Source: Aliidiomarina sp. B3213
GTDB lineage: Bacteria; Pseudomonadota; Gammaproteobacteria; Enterobacterales; Alteromonadaceae
Assembly: GCF_003290085.1 (NCBI RefSeq)
Contig: NZ_QMKJ01000001.1
Location: 1,008,816-1,072,815, forward strand
Direction: 5' to 3'
Length of the DNA stretch: 64,000 nucleotides
Shown here: piece by piece, positions 8,187 through 19,331 of the stretch
How positions within the stretch are numbered: the first letter of the stretch is position 1
Layout of the letters: each line of letters starts with the position of its first letter
Notes under the pieces: model-generated
What the model saw: the letters and a program-made list of their open reading frames with translations, nothing else
What the model was told of the DNA's origin: nothing
Database searches by the model: none
Position numbers and translations under genes: made by a program

Positions 8187-9491
8187 ATGTCTGATGTTTG
8201 GCTTGAGCGACGCTCGCAAGATGCACCGCAAAGACCGGGAGATTTAAGGAACCCATGGCAACGCGATCGCGCGCGAGTTCTTCACTCAGCAGCATTTCGA
8301 AGGCTTCAGTCGAAAACTCAAATTATGAATGTTGGGGAGAACGACTTTTATAGAACGCGTTTAACCCACTCATTAGAAGCGGCTCAAATTGGAGCTTCGC
8401 TTATTAATCAAATAAAGCATACTGGGTCAGAGTTGGGCGTAACGCTTTTACCTGACGAAAGCTTAATGGAAGCGCTTTGTTTAGCTCACGACATCGGGCA
8501 CCCGCCATTCGGCCATGGTGGTGAAACCGCACTTAACTACAAAATGTTAGCCAGCGGTGGTTTTGAAGGAAACGGGCAAACATTCAGAATTGTCGGACGC
8601 TTAGAAAGCTACCATGCAGACCATGGTATGGACCTAACTCGCAGAACACTCCTTGGACTTTTAAAGTACCCAGTATTAATGCCTGATGAGGCCATGAAGA
8701 ACCAAGTTCCAGACGCAACGGACAATCCTCGTAGTTTGGCCAACTTCAAACCTGCGAAAGCGCTCTATGCGGCTGACAGTGACTTGCTCAATTGGGTTTT
8801 AGAGCCTCTGTCCAAAGAAGACCGCGAGGCTTTCCAAAGTGTCGACCAACTCTCTCATTCGCCGTTTCAAAAGTCTTTACATAAGTCTTTTGACGCTTCA
8901 TTAATGGAGCTTGCCGACGACATCGCCTATGGGGTGCACGATCTAGAGGACGCTGTGGTAACGGGAACGCTTAAGGCAGAGCAGTGGCACACTTTTATGG
9001 GCGAGCGAATAGATGCTCTACCCTCCTCGCTTAAACAGCTTATGGAAAAGCTTGCGCTCGATCTTTTCTCTAGCGAGCATCACGCGCGCAAAAATGCCAT
9101 TGGAGCATTGGTTAATATTTTCGTAACCAGTGTTCATGTAACCGAGAGCTTGCCACAGGCCAGTGAGCCTTTAGTGAAGTTTAATGCGTCTTTGCCTTCC
9201 GCAGAGCGCGAACTTCTTAATGCCCTCAAATCGGTGGTTTTTGAGCACGTTATTAACACCCCAGATATACAGCAGCTGCGTTACCGTAGCCAAAATATGT
9301 TATTGAATTTGTTCAGTGCATTTCACTCTGAGCCGTTACGTTTGTTGCCTAGCAACTCAAGACAAAGATGGGAAAAAGCGTTTCAAGAGGAAGGCCAACA
9401 GGGCGCAGACAGAGTCCTGTGTGATTACATCGCCGGTATGACCGACGACTATGCAGCGCGTATGTACCAAAGATTATTTGGCACCTTTTAA
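8187..9491 (+). CDS. dgt: dGTPase-like deoxynucleoside triphosphate triphosphohydrolase
   Basis: A 434-residue HD-domain enzyme that cleaves dNTPs to deoxynucleosides and triphosphate, affecting dNTP pools. The N-terminus has the family stretch RNPWQRDRARVLHSAAFRRLQSKTQI and THSLEAAQIG. The HD motif is LCLAHDIGHPPFGHGGE, and ELADDIAYGVHDLEDA supplies the second metal-binding region. I chose the ATG at 8187 because CAGGA lies 8 bases upstream; the in-frame TTG at 8163 would add eight residues without family similarity. It resembles the Dgt-like (type 2) group. Its stop codon overlaps that of the convergent rsuA gene in a shared TTAA. Confidence 0.88.
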   Translation: MSDVWLERRSQDAPQRPGDLRNPWQRDRARVLHSAAFRRLQSKTQIMNVGENDFYRTRLTHSLEAAQIGASLINQIKHTGSELGVTLLPDESLMEALCLAHDIGHPPFGHGGETALNYKMLASGGFEGNGQTFRIVGRLESYHADHGMDLTRRTLLGLLKYPVLMPDEAMKNQVPDATDNPRSLANFKPAKALYAADSDLLNWVLEPLSKEDREAFQSVDQLSHSPFQKSLHKSFDASLMELADDIAYGVHDLEDAVVTGTLKAEQWHTFMGERIDALPSSLKQLMEKLALDLFSSEHHARKNAIGALVNIFVTSVHVTESLPQASEPLVKFNASLPSAERELLNALKSVVFEHVINTPDIQQLRYRSQNMLLNLFSAFHSEPLRLLPSNSRQRWEKAFQEEGQQGADRVLCDYIAGMTDDYAARMYQRLFGTF

Positions 9492-10177
9492 AACAGAGCT
9501 ACTTCCTGTGCGGTAAGCGCTCTGTATTCGCCTTCTTGTAGCTCAGGGTCGAGCTTGAGCTCTCCCACCTGCTCGCGATGTAGAGCCTCTACTTTGTTAC
9601 CCAAAGCCGCAAACATTCGTTTTACTTGGTGGTACTTACCTTCATAGAGCGTAACGAGTACCTCTTGCTCGTTTACAAATTCAACTTCCGCAGGCGCTGT
9701 GAGTTGTTGCTCTCCGTTTAATTGAATCCCCTTTTGGAAAGCTTCTTTGTAAGACTCTTCTACTGGGTCTGCGAGCCAAGCACGGTAAACTTTGGCGCAC
9801 TTGCGTTTGGGAGAGGTAATACGATGGGACCATTGCCCATCATTGGTAATCAACAATAGTCCAGTAGTGTCTAGGTCTAACCTTCCTACTGTGTGCACTT
9901 TATCTAGGTTCGGAAGCTCTAGATATGACAGGACGGGTAAGTGAGTAGGATCGTCATTTGCACAAACACAACCTGCGGGCTTATTCATCATTAGATAAGT
10001 AGGCCCCATCAGTTCAAGCTTTACACCGTTCCAGGTTACTTCGTCTGTAGTTTTTATCTTAGCGGCACCTTTTTTCTCTACACGGCCATTGACCTCAACC
10101 TCTTCGCGGTGAAGTGTTCTGGTTGCTTCCTTGCGGCTCATTCCTGTGGCTTCTGACAAAAACCTATCGACTCTCAT
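9488..10177 (-). CDS. rsuA: 16S rRNA pseudouridine(516) synthase RsuA
   Basis: A 229-residue pseudouridine synthase that modifies U516 of 16S rRNA during small-subunit assembly. It has an N-terminal S4 RNA-binding domain (residues about 1-60) and the RsuA/RluE-type catalytic domain. The catalytic aspartate is in GRLDLDTTGLLL, preceded by the YLMMNKPAGCVCANDD motif, and the family C-terminal stretch EGKYHQVKRMFAALGNKVEALHRE follows. The similarity to E. coli RsuA runs through the whole length. The start at 10177 (MRVDRFL) has AAAGGA upstream; a longer upstream frame lacks family similarity. It is divergent from the photolyase operon across about 40 bases. Confidence 0.9.
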   Translation of the reverse strand: MRVDRFLSEATGMSRKEATRTLHREEVEVNGRVEKKGAAKIKTTDEVTWNGVKLELMGPTYLMMNKPAGCVCANDDPTHLPVLSYLELPNLDKVHTVGRLDLDTTGLLLITNDGQWSHRITSPKRKCAKVYRAWLADPVEESYKEAFQKGIQLNGEQQLTAPAEVEFVNEQEVLVTLYEGKYHQVKRMFAALGNKVEALHREQVGELKLDPELQEGEYRALTAQEVALF

Positions 10178-10217
10178 ATTACAAATCCTTTCATAGTTAA
10201 TGCGCGTATTGTACATC

Positions 10218-11687
10218 ATGATAGATATTGTTTGGTTTAAACGTGACCTTAGAATTCGAGATCACGCTCCGCTTTCTTTCGCCTCTCGCTCAGGCCGCCC
10301 TACTCTACTTTTGGTGGTGATTGAGCCTATGCTGGTTGATGACGCTCACTACGGAGAGCACCATTGGCGCTTTTACTGGCAAAGCGTTCAGCAACTTCAG
10401 CGCCAGCTTGGTTCACAGCACAGAGTTCACGTTATCCAGTCGGATATGCTTGCAGCTTTAAAACGTCTCGCAAAGACATTTCCGGTAGCCAGAGTACTGA
10501 GCCACGAAGAAACAGGGATTAATCTCACTTACCAACGCGATATCGCAGTGAAGAGCTGGTGTAACAACAATAACGTGGAATGGTTAGAATTCCCCAGTAA
10601 TGGCGTGGTAAGAGCCTGTAGAGATAGAGAAGGCTGGCGAAAGCATTGGTATCAAACGATGGCCAAGGCTCAATACCAAACTGATTTGGCTCGACTTAAT
10701 ACTCTAGTTTGGCATGAACAACCCGAACTTTCGGTGCCGCAAGCCTGGTTAACGCACCAAACCAGGTTTCAACACGGCGGCGAACTATCTGCATTGAAAT
10801 GGCTTGAAGACTTTTGTTTAGAGCGTGGTAAGCGCTACGCTTTCGATATATCGAAACCGGCTGCAAGTAGGCGTTCTTGCTCACGTTTGTCACCCTATCT
10901 GGCTTTTGGAAACTTAAGCGTAAGGCAAGTTTGGCAACGTACAGGTCAGCTTAAGAGCCAACAAGGTTGGAGGAAATCGATACGAGCGTTGCATTCTAGA
11001 CTTCGCTGGCATTGTCATTTTATTCAAAAGTTCGAAATGGACATACAGCTTGAGCGTTCATGCCTTAACCCAGCCTACGAAAACTTACATCGAAATGGGA
11101 ACATAGAACACTTTAGTGCTTGGGCCCGCGGCAAAACGGGTATTCCTTTAGTTGATGCGTGCATGCGCTGTCTCCAACATACCGGCTATATTAACTTTCG
11201 CATGAGAGCCATGTTGGTTAGCTTTTTGACTCACCACCTTTGGTTAGACTGGCGTTTCGGCGCGAAACATTTGGGGCGGTTATTTCTTGATTTTGAACCT
11301 GGAATTCACTACCCGCAGTTTCAGATGCAAGCGGGCGTAACCAGTATTAACACAATCAGAATTTACAATCCGATTAAACAAGCGCAAGAGCATGACCCAA
11401 ACGGTGAATTTATTCGCCAATGGGTACCCGAACTTTCTGCCATACCTAGTGCGTATATTCACACACCATGGGAAATGCCGCCGTTAGAGCAACTAGCAAG
11501 CAACTTTGAATTAGGTAAAGACTACCCGCACCCCATAGTTAACATTCAAGAGACAGGTAAGCGAGCAAGAGAATTTTTATGGAAGTGGAAGTCTCTTCCT
11601 GAAGTTAAAGCGTATAAAGAACAAATTCTGTTGCGTCATGTAGAGGGTCACCGAGACAAACGCGATGAAAAAGCAGCATTTACCTGA
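10218..11687 (+). CDS. Cryptochrome/photolyase family flavoprotein, atypical
   Basis: A 489-residue flavoprotein of the photolyase/cryptochrome superfamily: an N-terminal photolyase alpha/beta domain ([15 protein letters not shown]) and a C-terminal FAD-binding domain ([33 protein letters not shown]). In classical photolyases the segment after the Asp-rich loop reads GGWQWAA, including tryptophans close to flavin; here it reads YPQFQMQAG, so those tryptophans are absent. It may therefore be a photoreceptor or an altered repair enzyme. I prefer the ATG at 10218 (MIDIVWF); an ATG at 10200 would add six residues. It heads a five-gene operon and overlaps the DUF2256 gene by 23 bases. Lesion specificity cannot be told from sequence. 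Confidence 0.82.
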   Translation: MIDIVWFKRDLRIRDHAPLSFASRSGRPTLLLVVIEPMLVDDAHYGEHHWRFYWQSVQQLQRQLGSQHRVHVIQSDMLAALKRLAKTFPVARVLSHEETGINLTYQRDIAVKSWCNNNNVEWLEFPSNGVVRACRDREGWRKHWYQTMAKAQYQTDLARLNTLVWHEQPELSVPQAWLTHQTRFQHGGELSALKWLEDFCLERGKRYAFDISKPAASRRSCSRLSPYLAFGNLSVRQVWQRTGQLKSQQGWRKSIRALHSRLRWHCHFIQKFEMDIQLERSCLNPAYENLHRNGNIEHFSAWARGKTGIPLVDACMRCLQHTGYINFRMRAMLVSFLTHHLWLDWRFGAKHLGRLFLDFEPGIHYPQFQMQAGVTSINTIRIYNPIKQAQEHDPNGEFIRQWVPELSAIPSAYIHTPWEMPPLEQLASNFELGKDYPHPIVNIQETGKRAREFLWKWKSLPEVKAYKEQILLRHVEGHRDKRDEKAAFT

Positions 11688-11805
11688 GAAAACCTGCCCC
11701 GTCTGCAATCGTCCTTTCCTTTGGAGAAAGAAATGGAAGGATGTTTGGGATGAGGTGAAATACTGCTCTGAACGTTGCCGCCGTAACCGAAGACTAAATT
11801 CGTAA
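11665..11805 (+). CDS. DUF2256 zinc-ribbon-like mini-protein
   Basis: A 46-residue basic protein with two cysteine pairs, CPVC near residues 11-14 and CSERC near 34-38, and the DUF2256 core RPFLWRKKW. The cysteines suggest a zinc ribbon. It overlaps the upstream cryptochrome frame by 23 bases in a different frame, which implies translational coupling. Small DUF2256 genes are commonly found beside cryptochrome-like genes, and the operon position supports this being a genuine gene despite its length. The function is unknown; a partner or chaperone for the flavoprotein is only a guess. Confidence 0.85.
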   Translation: MKKQHLPEKTCPVCNRPFLWRKKWKDVWDEVKYCSERCRRNRRLNS

Positions 11806-11839
11806 TAAGAAAACAAAATGGGAAATTATTGGTTTAAGC

Positions 11840-12535
11840 ATGTATTGGTTTAATAAAAAACACCTAGAAGACTTGCCAGATCGGTTTCGCGCTCGCCTAA
11901 TTAATGGCCTTTCCGGATACAAAAGCGCAAACTTAATTGGAACCTGTGATGCGAAGCATCAACCAAATTTAGCTATCGTGAGCTCGGTAGTTCACCTTGG
12001 AGCTAATCCAGCACTCATGGGAATGGTGACAAGGCCAACGACAGTGCGACGCGACACGGTAAATAACATCAAAGAGCAACATCAGTTCACCATAAATATG
12101 GTTGCAGAATCTATGGTGGAAAAAGCCCATCAAACGTCAGCAAAATATGAAGAGCAGGTTTCTGAGTTCTCAGAGGTTGGGCTAAGTGTTGAATGGATAG
12201 ACGACTTTCAAGCGCCTTGCGTATCTGAGTCCCCGATAAGTATTGGACTAGACTTAAAGGAGATTTTACCCATTGAACTCAACGGAACCGAATTCATCAT
12301 TGGGCAAATTAAATGGGTGCGTATTCGTGAAGATGTTTTACAACCGGACGGAAGCCTTGAACTAAGTCAGATTAGAGCAGCTGCAGTAACTGGCTTAGAC
12401 TGCTATCACGTTCCCTCAAAAGGACAGCGTTATCATTATGCGGTTCCAGAGCATAGAGCCCGAGAGTTGCCAACTCAGGGTAATAACGACATACATCCCC
12501 CTGTTAATCTGAAAAAGTTTTGGGCTAAGCCGTGA
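11840..12535 (+). CDS. Flavin reductase-like FMN-binding protein
   Basis: A 231-residue protein with a flavin reductase-like split-barrel domain (residues about 20-190). Recognisable segments are SGYKSANLIGTCDAKHQPNLAIVSSVVHLGANPALMG and the HQFTINMV and AVTGLDCYHV stretches. It would bind FMN and reduce or carry flavin. It lies between the DUF2256 and Fe-S photolyase genes, and its stop overlaps the GTG start of the latter by 4 bases. A role in supplying reduced flavin for the neighbouring photolyases is a reasonable inference but is not shown by the sequence. Confidence 0.8.
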   Translation: MYWFNKKHLEDLPDRFRARLINGLSGYKSANLIGTCDAKHQPNLAIVSSVVHLGANPALMGMVTRPTTVRRDTVNNIKEQHQFTINMVAESMVEKAHQTSAKYEEQVSEFSEVGLSVEWIDDFQAPCVSESPISIGLDLKEILPIELNGTEFIIGQIKWVRIREDVLQPDGSLELSQIRAAAVTGLDCYHVPSKGQRYHYAVPEHRARELPTQGNNDIHPPVNLKKFWAKP

Positions 12536-14103
12536 GCCTGTTTCATCAAGTCAACGAGATTAGCCGAGACTACCCCAAGGTTAGACTTATTTTAGGAGAC
12601 CAACTCAACGCCTCGCATAGTTGGTTTCGCGGCCACACTCATGAAACTGACGACAGAACTCTGTTCGTCATCATGGAAATGAAGCAAGAGCTTACTTATG
12701 TGAAACACCACATTCAAAAGGTTGTGGGCTTCTTTGCTGCAATGCGTAACTTTGCTCAAGCTATCAGCAAAAAACATGACGTTTTGTATCTCAAGCTAGA
12801 CAGTTCAGATAACCAGCAAGATTTATGTAAAAACCTTCAACAGGTCTGTTCGACCGTGAAAGCTAAATCGCTGGAGTACCAAGAGCCTGACGAGTACCGG
12901 CTCGATACCCAATTGAAAAACATCGACTGGATTACCACGCAAGTTTATTCGAGTGAACACTTCTACACCGAACGAGACGATCTGAAGAAATATTTCCCAG
13001 ATGCCGAACATTTATTGATGGAAAAGTATTACCGCCAAGCCCGAAAGGAAACGGGATATTTAATGAACGGCAATAAGCCTTTAGGCGGAAAGTGGAATTA
13101 CGATTCCGAAAATAGAAATAAGATTCCGAAAAAACATGAGATTCACTCTCCTTTGATGTTTTCTCACGATGTTTCCGACCTTGTAGACTTGCTGAATTCG
13201 CAAAGCATCGAAACATTCGGAGAAGTAGACAGCAAACACTTTTTGTGGCCCATAAGCCGCAAACAAGCCATTGACCTTATGGACTACTTTTTCGACCACC
13301 TATTTCAGCACTTCGGTGAGTTCCAAGATGCGCTAACAGACAGGGGCTGGAGCCTATATCATTCACGCATCTCGTTTGCCCTGAATACCAAAATGGTTAG
13401 CCCTAAATATGTTGTCGAAAGAGCTATTCAAGCCTATGAACACTCGCCTGAGAGTATAAGTTTGCCTCAAGTCGAAGGTTTCGTTCGACAAATACTAGGG
13501 TGGCGCGAGTATGTTCGAATGATTTATTGGCGCTTCATGCCCGAGTACGCGAACCGAAACGAATTAAATCATACGCGAGATCTGCCGAGTTTCTATTGGA
13601 GTGGAAAAACCAATATGCGCTGCGTTTCTCATGCGGTTTCCCAATCATTAAAGTACGCCTATGCCCACCATATTCAACGTCTGATGGTGACCGGGAACTT
13701 TGCCCTGCTCGCAGGAATCGACCCGCAACAAGTAGATGACTGGTACCTAGGGATTTACATCGACGCTATTGAGTGGGTTGAGCTTCCAAATACCCGCGGA
13801 ATGAGCCAGTTTGCTGACGGGGGTGTGCTAGCCACAAAGCCCTACGTGAGTGGCGGAAACTACATCAAGAAAATGGGTGACCACTGCACTAAATGCACAT
13901 ACGACGTGAGTAAAAAGTATGGAGATAATAGCTGCCCATTCAATAGCTTGTATTGGCACTTTATAGATAAGCATGAAGACAAGTTCCGCAATAACCACCG
14001 TATGCGCATGATGTACGCGCAATGGGACAAGCGCACTGAGCAGGAACGGCAGGATATTTTACAGCAAGCCGAACATTACCTTGAGCATATCGAGGACTTA
14101 TAA
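12532..14103 (+). CDS. Fe-S bacterial cryptochrome/photolyase, prokaryotic (6-4) photolyase type
   Basis: A 523-residue member of the FeS-BCP (photolyase-related) group, known to repair (6-4) photoproducts using FAD, a lumazine antenna and a [4Fe-4S] cluster. The start matches the family (VRLILGDQLNASHSWF). Four cysteines at 364, 452, 455 and 468 have exactly the spacing of the cluster ligands in Agrobacterium PhrB as I recall them (350, 438, 441, 454). The C-terminal FAD domain includes GFVRQILGWREYVR and the NMRC and DHCTKC motifs. Translation starts at a GTG inside the GTGA overlap with the flavin reductase stop, and the stop overlaps the next ATG by one base. Confidence 0.92.
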   Translation: MSLFHQVNEISRDYPKVRLILGDQLNASHSWFRGHTHETDDRTLFVIMEMKQELTYVKHHIQKVVGFFAAMRNFAQAISKKHDVLYLKLDSSDNQQDLCKNLQQVCSTVKAKSLEYQEPDEYRLDTQLKNIDWITTQVYSSEHFYTERDDLKKYFPDAEHLLMEKYYRQARKETGYLMNGNKPLGGKWNYDSENRNKIPKKHEIHSPLMFSHDVSDLVDLLNSQSIETFGEVDSKHFLWPISRKQAIDLMDYFFDHLFQHFGEFQDALTDRGWSLYHSRISFALNTKMVSPKYVVERAIQAYEHSPESISLPQVEGFVRQILGWREYVRMIYWRFMPEYANRNELNHTRDLPSFYWSGKTNMRCVSHAVSQSLKYAYAHHIQRLMVTGNFALLAGIDPQQVDDWYLGIYIDAIEWVELPNTRGMSQFADGGVLATKPYVSGGNYIKKMGDHCTKCTYDVSKKYGDNSCPFNSLYWHFIDKHEDKFRNNHRMRMMYAQWDKRTEQERQDILQQAEHYLEHIEDL

Positions 14104-15320
14104 TGAAAACACATATTGTATGGCTACGCAGAGAATTACGTGAGAACCACCCCGCATTTCAAAACATTCCTTCGACAGCTCGAGTGGTCGCTGTTTATGT
14201 TTGGGAAGATAGAGAGAAAGCCAGCTGGCTAGGCATTCAACGTTTTGGTTCGCACAAAGAAAAATTCATTACCGAAAGTTTGAATGAGCTCCAACAAACT
14301 TTGGCTAAACAAAATATTGAACTGCTCATCACATCCGGTAATACCATTAAATCGTTATTGGCAATTGTAGAAAGATACAAAGCCGAGCATATACACTGGA
14401 GCACTCTGCCCGCTTACGAAGAAAAGCGAGACGAACACGAGCTTAAGCAGAAGTTACAAAAGATTCCAGCCCAAACCCACATCTATGAAACCTATACCCT
14501 TTGGTCAGCAAAGCAGGTTTGTGAACGTATTAATAAGCCACTTCGCTCTTTTAGCCAGTTTAGAAAACGCTTTGAGCCTCTACTGGAGGAGTCGTTCCCC
14601 GCAGAGCCATTACAGAGCGTTACAGATAAATACACCACCACAGAAAATATTCAGTTTAATGGCGGCCGCAGCCATGCATTAAATCATTTAAGTGCTTACT
14701 TACAACAAAATGGACCAGTTCGACATTATAAATCCACGCGTAACGGTATGTTGGGTATGTCTTATTCCAGCAAGCTCTCTCCTTGGCTAGCTTGGGGCAA
14801 TTTAGGGCCTGAAGAAGCATTGAGAGCTGTACATCAACACGAAACAGAGTTTGGCAAGAACGAAAGTACGCATTGGCTGAAAATAGAATTACTTTGGCGG
14901 GAATTTTTTCAACATTTAGCAGTACAAGCAGGGCCAGAGCTTTTTTATGATGGTTCACCACAAATTGACTACGAGCCCATAGTTAAAGGAAGTTTTGCGG
15001 AGTGGGTAAAGGGTGAAACTAACAACGACTTCGTAAATGCCAACATGAAAGAGTTGAATGCCACTGGATTTATGAGCAACAGAGGAAGGCAGAATGTGGC
15101 GTCAGCACTCATTTACGACCTTGGAGAAGATTGGCGCAAGGGTGCTTGTTACTTTGAACAACAGCTTATTGATTACGACCCTGCGAGCAACTACGGAAAT
15201 TGGCAATATATAGCAGGTTTACGGGCTAACTCTCGCGGAGGGAGTTGGTTTAACGTAAATAAACAAGCTCAAATGTACGACAGCGACGGCAGCTACCGTC
15301 GCCATTGGCTTTCTTTGTAG
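14103..15320 (+). CDS. DASH-family cryptochrome
   Basis: A 405-residue photolyase-superfamily flavoprotein of the DASH type, which repairs cyclobutane dimers in single-stranded DNA and may act in light signalling. The N-terminal antenna domain starts THIVWLRRELREN. The C-terminal FAD domain has the DASH-characteristic run ATGFMSNRGRQNVAS, followed by DYDPASNYGNWQYIAG with the conserved tryptophan. It is somewhat short compared with many DASH proteins, mainly in the N-terminal half, and has no C-terminal extension. It is the last gene of the light-related operon and ends one base from the convergent dehydrogenase gene. Confidence 0.88.
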   Translation: MKTHIVWLRRELRENHPAFQNIPSTARVVAVYVWEDREKASWLGIQRFGSHKEKFITESLNELQQTLAKQNIELLITSGNTIKSLLAIVERYKAEHIHWSTLPAYEEKRDEHELKQKLQKIPAQTHIYETYTLWSAKQVCERINKPLRSFSQFRKRFEPLLEESFPAEPLQSVTDKYTTTENIQFNGGRSHALNHLSAYLQQNGPVRHYKSTRNGMLGMSYSSKLSPWLAWGNLGPEEALRAVHQHETEFGKNESTHWLKIELLWREFFQHLAVQAGPELFYDGSPQIDYEPIVKGSFAEWVKGETNNDFVNANMKELNATGFMSNRGRQNVASALIYDLGEDWRKGACYFEQQLIDYDPASNYGNWQYIAGLRANSRGGSWFNVNKQAQMYDSDGSYRRHWLSL

Positions 15321-15321
15321 T

Positions 15322-16629
15322 TTACGTGTCGCCATTGAAGTAGTGTTGGTTACCTCTACAGTCCATAGCCGATGTAATACGCTCTAAACCTTGCATATAG
15401 GCAGCCCTGCGCAGGTCGATTGATTCACGTTCAGCCAAATCAAAACAAAGCTTAGATTCGCGTTCTAGCAACTCTTTCATGCGCTTGTTCACACGATCTG
15501 CACTCCAGTAGTCACCTATTCGGTTCTGCACCCACTCATAGTAACTCACTACCACGCCGCCTGTATTCGCTAATACGTCAGGAATAACGGTTATGTCTCG
15601 CTCGTTTAGTAATTCGTCTGCTTTACTAGTCACTGGTCCATTCGCTATTTCCAGCACAATGTCAGCATTTACGTCTTTGGCATTATGTTTAGTAATTTGA
15701 TTTTCTAGCGCAGCTAAAGCTAAAACATCCACGTCTAGTGTTAATAACTCGTCATTCGACAAGTGCTCGACATTCTCTTCATCGTCTACAGACGACTCAG
15801 AGTAAACAATTCCTTTGAGCTCTCGAGTTTCGTTTTTGTGCTTGTATATAGCCTCTACGTCTAAGCCTTCTTTAGAGTAAACAGCACCTTTAGAGTCAGA
15901 TACCGCCACAACTTTAAAGCCTAGGTCGAGAGCTGCTTTTGCAAAATAGTACCCCGCGTTACCAAAGCCCTGAACAGCAACGGTCATGTCTTTGGGATCT
16001 TTATCTTCCCGCTCTACCCATAGCCTTAAGATTTCTAATGCGCCTTCCCCGGTTGCCTCGACACGTCCCGCAGAGCCTCCTAACCCTAGAGGCTTACCCG
16101 TAATAACCGCAGGGTGTTGACCACGAGCGATATTAAAGTACTCATCTGCCATCCACCCCATTACGGTAGCGTTAGTGTTCACGTCTGGTGCGGGAATATC
16201 AGTGTCGGGGCCTATCGCATCAAACATTGCACGAATATAGCCACGGGAAAGTCGCTCTAGCTCCATTCGAGAGAGCTTTTTGGGGTCTACGCATACGCCG
16301 CCTTTAGCGCCGCCAAAAGGAATGTCGACCACAGCACACTTGATAGCCATCCAAAAACTTAATGCCGTAACCTCACCTTCGTCCACATTAGGGTGAAAGC
16401 GTATGCCGCCTTTGCCAGGGCCACGAGTTAGGTCGTATTGAACGCGCCAGCCTTGAAATACCTTAAGACTGCCGTCGTCCATACGCACTGGAATAGAGGC
16501 TTGAATAATTCTTTCGGGTTGAGCGAGCCGCTGCTGTGCATCATCTGATATTTCTAACCGCTTGAAAATCTCTTCGAGTCTTCCTTGCGCGTCTTCTAAT
16601 ACTTCAGGCACTTCTTGCGATTCGCTCAT
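15322..16629 (-). CDS. Glu/Leu/Phe/Val dehydrogenase, probable glutamate dehydrogenase
   Basis: A 435-residue NAD(P)-dependent glutamate dehydrogenase-type enzyme interconverting glutamate and 2-oxoglutarate plus ammonia. The substrate-binding lysines lie in GPGKGGIRFHP and the catalytic-lysine motif is PFGGAKGGV. A Rossmann domain follows with VAVQGFGNAGYYFA, and D/N residues of the family are present in PAPDVNTNATVMGW. Length fits the hexameric 50-kDa class. A GTTATCTCCAG stretch near the ATG complements a GGAG ribosome site. It lies 37 bases downstream of fadH on the same strand, so it could be cotranscribed. Together with gltBD at 36818-42705, the window encodes both routes of ammonia and glutamate exchange. 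Confidence 0.88.
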   Translation of the reverse strand: MSESQEVPEVLEDAQGRLEEIFKRLEISDDAQQRLAQPERIIQASIPVRMDDGSLKVFQGWRVQYDLTRGPGKGGIRFHPNVDEGEVTALSFWMAIKCAVVDIPFGGAKGGVCVDPKKLSRMELERLSRGYIRAMFDAIGPDTDIPAPDVNTNATVMGWMADEYFNIARGQHPAVITGKPLGLGGSAGRVEATGEGALEILRLWVEREDKDPKDMTVAVQGFGNAGYYFAKAALDLGFKVVAVSDSKGAVYSKEGLDVEAIYKHKNETRELKGIVYSESSVDDEENVEHLSNDELLTLDVDVLALAALENQITKHNAKDVNADIVLEIANGPVTSKADELLNERDITVIPDVLANTGGVVVSYYEWVQNRIGDYWSADRVNKRMKELLERESKLCFDLAERESIDLRRAAYMQGLERITSAMDCRGNQHYFNGDT

Positions 16630-16666
16630 AGTTATCTCCAGTATTAAGTTTCAAATGCTTTTACGT

Positions 16667-18719
<2,053 letters not shown>

Positions 18720-18848
18720 GTCAACACTTTATCCACTCTATCAAGTGGGGGCAAGTAAACTGACACGAGAAGTTGCCTAAAAGGTGGAAGGTCTGGGCAA
18801 CTTCATATAAGTTAAGGTCTTACTTTTTAACGCTTGGATATGTTCATT

Positions 18849-19331
18849 ATGACGCATTGGCAAAGGTTTGGAGTTCGGATTTTTGCTCTTCTTGTCGCAC
18901 TCGTGGTTTCAACCTTGGTGGGCTCTGTTATTCAGACACAGCTCAACTTGCATGCAATAAGTGAAATAGGACCTGCCATAGAGCTTAGCCAGCGCATTAA
19001 TACGACATTACATGACCTGATCTTCTTTGCACCTTTATTTGCTGTGGTTATGGCGGTTACCCTTATTATTGCTATACCTATCGCTCACTTCGTTTCTACA
19101 TTCCAGAAACGACAATTTACCGCGTGGTGTATTGTCGCAGGAGGCGTTGGCTTATATGTGGCATTTCAACTCATTAATGCATTTACGCCGCCACCCACGT
19201 TAATAGCGGCAACTAGAGGCTCTCTCGGAACCTTGCTTATGATTCTAAGCGGTTGCTTGGCAGGGTATCTCTACGCCCGCCTTACTCGCTCTCTTCGCAA
19301 AGTTAACCCACTCAAAGGTTTAGTGAAATGA
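18849..19331 (+). CDS. Hypothetical four-helix membrane protein
   Basis: A protein of about 160 residues with four predicted membrane helices (about 10-30, 60-82, 92-110 and 118-140) and a basic C-terminal tail. I do not recognise a family. The start is uncertain: ATGs occur at 18840 and 18849 and a TTG at 18834. I chose 18849 because TTGGA lies about 10 bases upstream. Its stop overlaps the next ATG in an ATGA, so it is translationally coupled to the aldose dehydrogenase gene. It could be a membrane anchor or an electron-transfer accessory, but nothing in the sequence shows this. Confidence 0.65.
   Translation: MTHWQRFGVRIFALLVALVVSTLVGSVIQTQLNLHAISEIGPAIELSQRINTTLHDLIFFAPLFAVVMAVTLIIAIPIAHFVSTFQKRQFTAWCIVAGGVGLYVAFQLINAFTPPPTLIAATRGSLGTLLMILSGCLAGYLYARLTRSLRKVNPLKGLVK

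Noticed and set aside
10178-10217. LitR/CarH-type operator upstream of the photolyase operon
   Set aside because: A light-responsive MerR-type site would make sense here, but I could not find a convincing inverted repeat in the short spacer.
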